Shown one piece after another: positions 57,268 to 64,000 of a stretch of DNA of 64,000 nt. Under the pieces are notes generated by a model. That model did no database searches. It saw only the letters and a program-made list of their open reading frames with translations, and was not told where the DNA came from. This DNA is from Pempheris klunzingeri (Eukaryota > Chordata > Actinopteri > Acropomatiformes > Pempheridae): assembly GCF_042242105.1 (NCBI RefSeq), contig NC_092020.1, positions 5,177,501-5,241,500 of the forward strand, in the 5' to 3' direction. A program made the translations under genes and the position numbers. How positions within the stretch are numbered: position 1 is the stretch's first letter; each line of letters starts with the position of its first letter.

Positions 57268-57975
57268 TGATGCAGAAACGGACAAGATCAGGAGGAAGGA
57301 GAAGAGCAGGAGACGCACAGCAGGGAGAGAAAAAGTGGGGAATAAACAAAAAAGGTGCCCCGTGTCTGCAAGCTCTGTGTTCCAGGTTTGTTCCTTTGTG
57401 AGAAAAAATGGAGGTAGAAGAGGACCAAGAGGGAAAAGCAGGATATTTACAGTCCTGGCACTAACTGCATCACATGCAGACCTTGTATAGTAATGTTCAT
57501 TTGCACATTTGACATGCACTCTTATTATTTATTAGCTCAGCTATTGGACACCACTGTGCTGGTGTGTTTATTTCAAGGCGGTACACGGTGGACGTATTCC
57601 TGATTTTGTTTTTTTTTGCACAAATTGTTGAGAAAAACATGTACTGTCTAATAGCTAATACCTCATTCTAATCTGGTTATACACTATGTGTAAAGTTAAC
57701 AGAGCAATATATTTATTTGTGTATGTATTTATATATTTCAGTATTGACTGGCTGGGTATTGCTAAGAGCATGCTGGTATTGTAACTGTTATGTCCTATGT
57801 GCATGACTTTGCCGAAACTCAAACATGTTTTATTTTTTATATTCTACCTCTATAAAAAGAGGGCTAGTTGTTGTTTGTCTCGCATATGCATTGGAGAAAG
57901 CTGGAAGATTATTGATATCCTGCATGTAGAGGTAACCACTGTAGTGGCTGACCACACATTCATATGCAAAGACAG

Positions 57976-57981
57976 ATTAAA
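57976..57981 (+). promoter_or_regulatory. Possible chmp1b poly(A) signal
   Basis: ATTAAA variant hexamer about 0.7 kb after the stop. An AATAAA at 57341-57346 is also possible but very close to the stop codon. Confidence 0.3.
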
Positions 57982-57999
57982 AGATTTTAACATGTTTCT

Positions 58000-60900
58000 C
58001 TCGTCATGTTTTTTTGTCAGTTTATAGGCGTGTTTTGGGGAAAGTATGCATCCCTGCATACTTCTCTGTCCCTCTTTTTTCCATCTTACCCCTCCTCTCT
58101 CTCTTCCAACAGGGAACAGATGAGAGGTCAAAGGTGTCACCAGTAGAGGAAGCGGCCTTCTGCCGCTCGCATGCCAGTGCCTCATTACACACACACACAC
58201 ACACACACATATATAAAGTTCACCATATCCCTCAGCTGGGAGCCATTACAGGTGCTGTCCAAGCACACACAAATATCTAGACATGAACACACCCGCAGCC
58301 CCGTAGCTGATGGGAGTCTTCCAGAGTGACACTCAGCCACCTCTGACCCTTTTTGTGTCCTTCCTAATCATCATCAGCACACACTTAACTACATTCACAA
58401 TCATCATCAGTGCCCCCAGACTGACGCAAGTCTCTATTTTGCCTATTATGCACATACTTCTCCAAGTCCTCAGACGTTGGAGTTATCCAGAAAACACTGA
58501 CCCCAGTGATCCAACAGCTGTCAGTCATTTCTGCCGGGAGTTAGATCACCTGGAATTAAAATTCCACATCATTCTGCTGCCAGATCCACAAAATCTGTTT
58601 GGTAAGTTTTGTTTTAAATCTGTTTTTAACCTCGTGTGGTCATCTCTTTAAGTATGATTAAAGCCGAGAGAGTCTTTCATGGCGGATTTTTCTCTTTCAC
58701 TGTGCGCACCTCAACATATGTGCCGGGATGTGTCCTCCAGATGTGCTGAAGACAGCTCCTGTATGAGCACTGCTCCAGAGGAAGCCTGTGTTTGTATATA
58801 TATGTGTGTGTGTGTCAGGTGTTGATACCTAGTGGCTTTCTTCCTCACTCCTAGAGGAGAGGGACTTGCTGACAGGTAGGGATCTGGTGGGCTGGTGGTC
58901 CTGTCCCTGTGGCTGACCTGTCTGCTTCAGCATGGTGTGGAGCCACACTGCTGGTGGCTGTGTGAAAAACCTCCAGTTACAACACGGGGGGTCAGTCAGA
59001 GTATGATGTGACTCACACACATGATATGAAACAACCAGACGGTTACAAGCTGCGATTCAGCAGGACAAGATCCATGTTGCTAAAACCCACATTTTTATCT
59101 CAGGGATCAAATAAGAAAATGTTCTAGTTTCATCGTCTTATGTGAGATGATTCAGTGCTTTCATTTGACATTTATTTTTTATTTCATGTGGCATCGTCTT
59201 GTGCATTTTGAACTTTTGGTCAAACAGAAGACAATAGAAAAGATCCTTTTTGGCTTTGGCAAGTTGTGATGGGCATTTTTCTACTTTTTGACATTTCATA
59301 GACCAAATGATAAATTCAAGTAATAAAAAGATATCCATGTATTAAATCGAGAATGAAAATAAACTTCAGTTGCAGCCATATGTGTATTTAAGATTATATA
59401 TAAGATTATTATTATTTACTTCCCATTTTCCCTGTGATTGGTACCAAATTATAATTCTTTCCAGGAAACTTCCTCAGGAATTACAAAGAAAGTGACTGAC
59501 CTACAACATGTAGTGTTCTGAGGTGTCCTTAAGTGAACTTAAAGTTCACAAAAATGTTGAAGCTGCATATTTATAGTATATATTATAGGTTTAAACTAAC
59601 ACAGGGCCTCAAACAGAAAGAAAATCAACGCTCATCTGGTATAAAAAAATATATGGTGCATACTCTATTTCACAAGAATATGCGTTTATTGCTTGTTTTT
59701 GTTGTTTAATATTCTTTGCGGTATGACTTAAAGTTGTTTAATGGTCACAAGTCAACCCCTTTGGTTGCTATGGTGTATCATCAGCAGTGTGTGCAGACAG
59801 TGAAGAGACTCGACATCTATTTAAGGTGGCGTTTGAGGTGGAAAAGTTTCACGCGATCAGTTAGCCCTGCCTCTGTTTTTTTCCTTTTCCTCTCCTTGTC
59901 TCCTCTCTCCTCCTCAGCCTCCCATTTGAAATATTCTATTACTATGTGCGAAGGGTCAGGTCAAGCACAGGAAGCCGAGCTGATTGGTTCTACTCGGATA
60001 TCGGTGGGCATGTGTGACCAATCGCTGCTGCCCAGGGCTTTCCCCCGGCCTCCATCTGCTGCTGCTGCTGCAGATTCGTGTGTGTCTAATCGTTCCAGCC
60101 CAAGGCTTTCCCCAGTTTCCACTCACCTCTTGACCATTGCTTCCTGTCAGATGTGTTAACGCTGCTTTTAATCAGTTTTACTGTCTCATGCACACACATA
60201 CACACACGCGCCGGTACAGCTGGCCCTATCCATCCCTGCTCTACAGAGCACGCTTCATTAAGATTTCACCGCAGCCCATCACCCACCCCGGTATCTCTTA
60301 CAGTCAAACAACCCGTGAACAAGGACATGTAGCCCCGTCTTTTACTTTTTATTGAAGCTGTCTGCCAGTCTTTGTGTCTGCACACATGAGTGCAGTATGG
60401 AATGTGTGCCACGCTTCATTATTACATTATAGTTCATCACCTCACTCAGGCGGCTGTTGCCTCAGGCTAAATCAAACAAACAAAGAGTTCTCATTTATCC
60501 CATGTGCTTCAAAACTGTGAAAACACTTCATATCTGTTCAGCTTTTCCTGGTTTGGCTCTGAAACGCTCTTTGGATCTGTCCCAACAACTGTTGGATGGA
60601 TTGTCATAAGATTTGATTTATTTATTTATTTATGTTCCCCCTTTAGGATGAACTGTGCTAGCTTTGGTCAGCCCTTAATGCCACTTCTCAAGTACCACTA
60701 TCAAGTCAAAACTAAATAATAATACTTTCTTTACTATCTTCTTGTACGTTTCTATTAACTTTTTAAAATATTACACGCTATTTCAAAACAATGAAGTATT
60801 TCTTCAACATGATATTTTGTTTTATTCTTATGTTAAAATGCAATTGAAATTAGAAATAATAATTTAAACCATTCATGGTTGTATTTACTCTTCTTATGTG

Positions 60901-61153
60901 TAATGTACACACTTTCACCTAGTTATTTCAGAATTAGCATGCTGTTACTGCAGTGCGTCTCCCTCGGCTGGTTGTGTAAGTTGACTCTGGGTCTGGCAGT
61001 GAAGTTGAAGGAGTTAATAAGGTGTTCACTCTGTAGTTGTTGACCACTTGACTCTCCCCTGATAATGAGGGAAACAGGAAGAGAAGAGATCTATTAATAG
61101 GATTTATACCTCTGGAATTACATTATTATTATACCAGTGGATGTGACTGTTGG

Positions 61154-61195
<42 letters not shown>

Positions 61196-62260
61196 TTCAT
61201 ATGGTAAAACACTCTGCAGGTCTGCTGTTAGTCACACTCCCGCGTCACAAATTGAATTAGCGTTGACAGCGCACAGCGCCAGCCGCGTGTATGTGTGTGT
61301 GCACTTGGGGCACTAGCTGTTGCCAAGTGGTCAGTGTGTGTGTGTGTGTGTGTGTCTGTGTGTGTGTGTGTGTGAAACAGAAGAGAAAGAGGGCCTTCCT
61401 CCCTGAAATCAATTAGGCAAGTATAGGTCTGTAGTTGTGTGGGTAAGGGGGGCACATCCTGTAGAGGGCAACCCAGACAGACAGCACCATCTGGGGCAGC
61501 AGGCAGGTCGACCCTGGCTTCAGACATGAAAGAAGCAGGGCAGGGATAAGAGGAGAGGAGAGTACAGGCCAGCCTTAAATCACTCTTTTCTCTCCTCCCC
61601 GTACCCTCACCCCAGCCCCTCATCTGCCATCCGATACATCAGCCACGGAGCATCATTCTCACTCAATCACTCTCCATCTTTTTCCTTATTCTCCCCTGTC
61701 TGTGCTGTATCTGTCCCAGGAGTGATAACCTGTCATACACAGGAAGCAGAAAGAGGTAAAAACGATCTATCCCTCTGTCAGAGATAGGGGCAAAGAGAAA
61801 AAGAATATCTCACATCTCTTGTTCCAAAAGGCTTGATTTATAGGTGCGTATTAAATAAAACCAATGCCAGAGAGTGCCTCTCTCTCTCACTCACTCTCTT
61901 ATTCTATCTCTCTCTCACTCATACACATGCACCTGTAGAATCCCCCTCAGGTCCATCCGACAGGGAGGAATTAGCAGACATGCTCTCTCTGTTAGGGGGA
62001 GGGAAGGCCCCCCGTGTGATGGACAGCCCGGGTCAGAGTGTGTGTTGTGTTTGTTGGTCATGAGCGGAGTGCTGACAGCCCTTTTCCAGCCACGCTGCAC
62101 TCACAGCACACACAGCTCCACTGATGACAAAACAATAAGCTTAACAAGAACGGGTGAAAGGCAGAGAACGGCAATAAGATAACAATTATGCCATTATGAC
62201 AGCAAGTTAAACTTATGGAGGGGTTAGTATATACAGGAGCAGCACTAAATGCCCAAGTGA
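58000..62260. other. Non-coding stretch 3' of chmp1b
   Basis: No coding exon recognised. Contains CA/GT tracts at 58187-58209, 61157-61193 and 61336-61374, a short (TTTA)n at 60616-60633, and at 60578-60672 a fragment of the interspersed repeat seen at 26.6 kb (CCCAACAACTGTTGGATGGA). Confidence 0.5.
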
Positions 62261-62261
62261 G

Positions 62262-62885
62262 TATGGCAGTGATGGAAGAAGTAATCAGAGCCTTTAATCG
62301 AGTAAGAAATACTACAATGTGTAACACTGCATTTCAAGAGGTTACTACAGGTGTATTAACACATGAATAGCATTTTAATGTAGCTGCTGCTGTGTTCAGA
62401 TCATTTGCTTCTGTAACACATCAATATAGAGCAAGTCCACCACAAGTTAAAGTCCTGCACTGATAATGTAACTTGTGCAAAAGTACAGCAGTATTCACAA
62501 GAAAATATGCTTCGATTATCATAATGTTGCTGTCCAAAGATATCTGGTGGTTTTTAATCTTTCAGGAAAACTCAATGGTTACGTCTTCCTTTATTGATGA
62601 AAAAAAGTTCTACTTCTTAAGATAAATACACCATTTAAAAACCCATTGGATCACAGGTGTCACACAGCTGAAAACAAAGGTTTTTTTTCTTAGGCATTAG
62701 AAATCTGATGACAAAAAATAAGTAGACTGTCCCATCAGAGTTATATTATTATATCAGTGAATTGTTATTGCTGTTGCCATAGATTTAAGCACTGCTTTGA
62801 TATTTTAGTTGGTTGAAGTGGATCTCATTTTAAATGCTTTATATATTAACTACTTATATTAACCTGAAAGGTAACTAGTGACTGT
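62262..62885 (+). repeat. Percomorph interspersed repeat ('AAGTATTCAGATCCTTT' family), nearly full copy
   Basis: Starts GTGATGGAAGAAGTAATCAG (family form: GTGGTGGAAGAAGTATTCAG), contains AGTTAAAGTCCTGCACTGAT, TATTATTATATCAGTGAATT and TTTTAGTTGGTTGAAGTGGA, and ends near AACCTGAAAGGTAACTAGTG. Non-coding; class uncertain. Confidence 0.65.
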
Positions 62886-63277
62886 TACAGTGAAATAAGT
62901 CTAAAGTCACTTTCCACACTTTGATACGGAGCTGTTTTAGTTCAGAGTGTGTTCACTTCACAGAGGCAGGAAAAGTGAAAATAGGGAGGTGAGGTGTGAG
63001 TGAAAGTGCCAGAGCTGTTTGGGTCATTAACACGTTTTCTGATAATGGCATGAGTGTGAGGCCCAGATGGAGCGCTCAGAGGAAACCCCAAAACACACAC
63101 ACACACACACACACACAAACATGCAGGCCAGGTGCCAGGCCACATGTTAAAGCAGTCTGTCCTCCACTCACTCACCTCTGCTCCTGTAAGGCAGGGGCCT
63201 GTCAGGGAGCACATGCCTATGTAATGCCTCGGTGACCCGTGTCTACACACACTTGTGGCCAAACTGCAAGCAGTATG

Positions 63278-63323
<46 letters not shown>

Positions 63324-63896
63324 AAGCAACATGCAAATCCATGGAGGCTCCTGGTTCTGTCAGCACTTCTTTGATCTAATGCTGCAGAACAACAGAGGAG
63401 GATCTGAGACTCTTGGCCTGTGTTTAAAACTGACTTGTTGATGTTTCCAGCAACAGAGGATGTCTTTGAGATAGAAGGGAAACAGTGGAGAGACGAGAGG
63501 AGAGGAATTTCACTGTCCAGGAGGCAAAATATAGTTTGACTGAGCATCTTATGCCTGCGCGATATTGCAGTGGAAGAGCGCTTAATCACTGTTAAACTGC
63601 CCTTGCTTTTCACATTACTCACTCAGTGTAATTCAATTTCAGCCACAGCTGGTTTCACTTTCAACTTTACAGCTGAGCTCAGTCACGTCCCATAATCTGA
63701 CCTGATAAATAACCAGCTTTTATTGAGTTTGCAGAGAAAACAGCGTCCAGTATAAACCTTCACAAGAGACTCAGAGCCAAGTACAGGCAAGGCTGGAGGG
63801 CACGAAGCCGACTGGGCAAAGGAGTGTGTGTGTGTACGGGTGTGTGCATCTGGGTGGTTGTGAGCGAGTGTATGGCAGCTATTATTAGGAGATAAC

Positions 63897-63939
<43 letters not shown>

Positions 63940-64000
63940 CGCTGTGTATGTTAATCTAATGAAGCCAGAGTATATTTACACGTCCCAACGCTGCTGAGCT
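62886..64000. other. Non-coding window end, microsatellites
   Basis: CA/GT tracts at 63089-63116, 63280-63316 and 63901-63936; otherwise no recognised feature. Long minus-strand open frames here translate the repeats. Confidence 0.5.

Noticed and set aside
59939-60165. Short near-duplicate GGGCTTTCCCC / AGGCTTTCCCC segments
   Set aside because: Two brief similar segments 90 bases apart, not enough to claim a repeat unit or gene.
62942-63622. 226-codon minus-strand open frame
   Set aside because: Crosses two CA repeats (Cys-Val runs); no recognisable domain or splice context.

Overview
This is vertebrate nuclear DNA, almost certainly from a ray-finned (percomorph-type) teleost. All genes are split by GT-AG introns, CA/GT microsatellites are very dense, and several interspersed repeats match ones I recall from percomorph genomes. 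Seven protein-coding genes can be rebuilt exon by exon: tmem182 (-), slc9a2 (-), a TASL-family innate-immunity adaptor (-), sh3bgrl (-), an HMGN-family nucleosome-binding gene (+), a very large tent5 poly(A) polymerase (-) and chmp1b (+).

Layout. 0.7-2.4 kb holds a decayed PIF/Harbinger DNA transposon. 4.1-12.5 kb holds tmem182 and slc9a2 in tandem, a neighbourhood also found on human 2q12 (there with MFSD9 between them). 12.5-18.7 kb is non-coding, with a MITE-like element and a LINE fragment. 18.7-57.3 kb holds TASL-like, sh3bgrl, hmgn, tent5 and chmp1b. From memory this matches a mammalian X block (human Xq21.1: SH3BGRL, HMGN5, TENT5D and the CHMP1B2 pseudogene; mouse TASL2/Gm6377 is also on X). 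57.3-64 kb has no recognisable gene. Two gene pairs are head to head: sh3bgrl/hmgn across 1.3 kb of CpG-rich DNA, and tent5/chmp1b across about 1.5 kb.

Most notable points. (1) The tent5 gene encodes about 1228 residues instead of the usual 390-440, because one uninterrupted exon carries about 835 extra Ser/Thr/Pro/Glu/Gln-rich residues in a loop of the enzyme; all catalytic motifs remain on either side. (2) The TASL-like gene keeps both functional ends of TASL, the N-terminal MLxEGxL motif and a C-terminal pLxIS motif. (3) The HMGN gene at the HMGN5 position is short and ordinary. (4) chmp1b has seven introns, whereas human CHMP1B is intronless. The genes do not form one pathway; they are a conserved chromosomal neighbourhood.
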